Shown here: positions 6,030 to 6,547 of the stretch, piece after piece
Numbering within the stretch: the first letter of the stretch is position 1
Layout: each line of letters opens with the position of its first letter
Assembly: GCF_001424185.1 (NCBI RefSeq)
Contig: NZ_LMOM01000062.1
Location: 8,160-14,706, forward strand
DNA from: Deinococcus sp. Leaf326
Lineage (GTDB): Bacteria > Deinococcota > Deinococci > Deinococcales > Deinococcaceae
Direction of reading: 5' to 3'
Length of the DNA: 6,547 nt
Notes under the pieces: model-generated
What the model was told of the DNA's origin: nothing
Seen by the model: only the letters and a program-made list of their open reading frames with translations
The model's database searches: none
Made by a program: the position numbers and the translations under genes

Positions 6030-6547
6030 TCACCAGCTTGAAACGGTCAACGTCTAGGAACAAGACCGCGAATGAAGTGGAGGCACTCCGCTGGCGCTCG
6101 ATGGCCTGTTCCAGTCGGTCCATGAACAGGGCCCGGTTGGGCAAGCCAGTCAGGGCATCATGCATCGCGTCGTGCTGGAGCTGCCGATTGAGGCTCTCAA
6201 GATCGTAGGTACGTTCCTGGACCTTGGTCTCCAGCAGCCTGTTCGCCTCCTGGAGAGCTCGCTGGAGCTGTTGCTGCGCGGTAATATCGCGGCTCACACC
6301 CACAATTCCGTACAGTTCTCCATCTTGGATAAAGGGATACTTGCTGGTCAACATGCGGCGGTTGCGGTCGCCGTAGACCAGAGGAAATTCGTAGGTCATC
6401 GCCTGTGCAGAAGTCATGACTCGCCGGTCAACCCCAGTGACGCGCTCGACTTCGGCTGGAGACAGGAAGTCGGCGTCCGTCTTCCCCATGATGGTATCGA
6501 CGGTGGCGTTCATCAGGTTCGCGGCGGCGGCATTCACGAGGACATAA
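5983..6547 (-). CDS. PAS-GGDEF protein, truncated (5' end beyond window)
   Basis: The frame is open to the window edge, so the true start lies outside; the GTG at 6537 falls inside a PAS domain (YVLVNAAAANLMN just before and after it) and is not a start. About 187 residues are visible. A PAS domain runs to roughly residue 89, ending with the typical GIVGVSRDIT, then a coiled-coil linker (ANRLLETKVQERTYDLESLN), then the start of GGDEF with DALTGLPNRALFMD and DVDRFKLVND. After GHAAGDE the frame runs into the 45-bp spacer and stops after RPGR. The GGDEF signature and nucleotide-binding half are therefore missing, and this product cannot be a cyclase alone. It overlaps the GGDEF-EAL frame by 47 bases in a different frame. 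It is best read as the 5' part of an interrupted PAS-GGDEF-EAL gene, or as a stand-alone PAS protein if it is translated. Confidence 0.75.
   Translation of the reverse strand, partial: YVLVNAAAANLMNATVDTIMGKTDADFLSPAEVERVTGVDRRVMTSAQAMTYEFPLVYGDRNRRMLTSKYPFIQDGELYGIVGVSRDITAQQQLQRALQEANRLLETKVQERTYDLESLNRQLQHDAMHDALTGLPNRALFMDRLEQAIERQRSASTSFAVLFLDVDRFKLVNDSLGHAAGDERPGR
5999..6251. repeat. 253-bp direct repeat, copy 2
   Basis: Second copy of the 5701-5953 sequence, in the same orientation. It is joined on its right to the PAS-coding region and on its left to the 45-bp spacer, which breaks the reading frame. It differs from copy 1 at 6124, 6127 and 6148, giving Phe in place of Leu once (NRALFMD versus NRALLMD) and two silent changes. 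Confidence 0.97.

Noticed and set aside
6535..6537. GTG at 6537 as the start of the PAS protein
   Set aside because: The frame continues to the window edge with PAS-like residues (YVL) before it, so the gene begins outside the window.
6538..6547. TTATGTC at the right edge (minus strand), half of the Deinococcus radiation/desiccation response palindrome
   Set aside because: Only one half-site is present; the bases that follow do not form the second half, and the stretch is coding sequence of the PAS domain.

Overview
The window looks like a chromosomal segment from a high-GC bacterium, most likely Deinococcus or a close relative. This rests on the GC-rich rib genes, the rib gene order and the style of the cyclic-di-GMP protein; no marker in the window proves the genus. 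Every convincing gene lies on the minus strand, so the window reads right to left.

Right third (4599-6547): a c-di-GMP signalling gene in two overlapping pieces. The upstream piece, cut by the window edge, encodes a PAS domain, a coiled-coil linker and the first part of a GGDEF domain, then stops. The downstream piece encodes the linker again, a complete GGDEF domain and a complete EAL domain. The break coincides with a 253-bp direct repeat (5701-5953 and 5999-6251) whose copies differ at three positions and are offset by 298 bp, which is not a multiple of three. Both copies are read in the same frame of the repeat, so loss of one 298-bp unit would restore one PAS-GGDEF-EAL reading frame. This is the most interesting feature here: an interrupted gene, a possible recombinational switch, or an assembly artefact.

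Middle (about 4101-4598): roughly 500 bp of lower-GC sequence with no convincing gene.

Left two thirds (301-4094): a compact riboflavin operon read leftwards: candidate extended -10 promoter (4086-4094), FMN riboswitch (3870-4040), a hairpin just before the first start codon, then ribD, ribE, ribBA and ribH. ribD/ribE share one base and ribE/ribBA share four, suggesting translational coupling. ribBA and ribH are separated by 91 bp holding a near-perfect hairpin. Together the four proteins cover the dedicated route from GTP and ribulose 5-phosphate to riboflavin, apart from the separate phosphatase step, and the riboswitch supplies feedback by FMN.

Left end (1-300): three hairpins. The one at 122-154 is a good factor-independent terminator for the rib operon; the other two have T-tracts on the plus strand and may terminate a convergent gene lying off the left edge.
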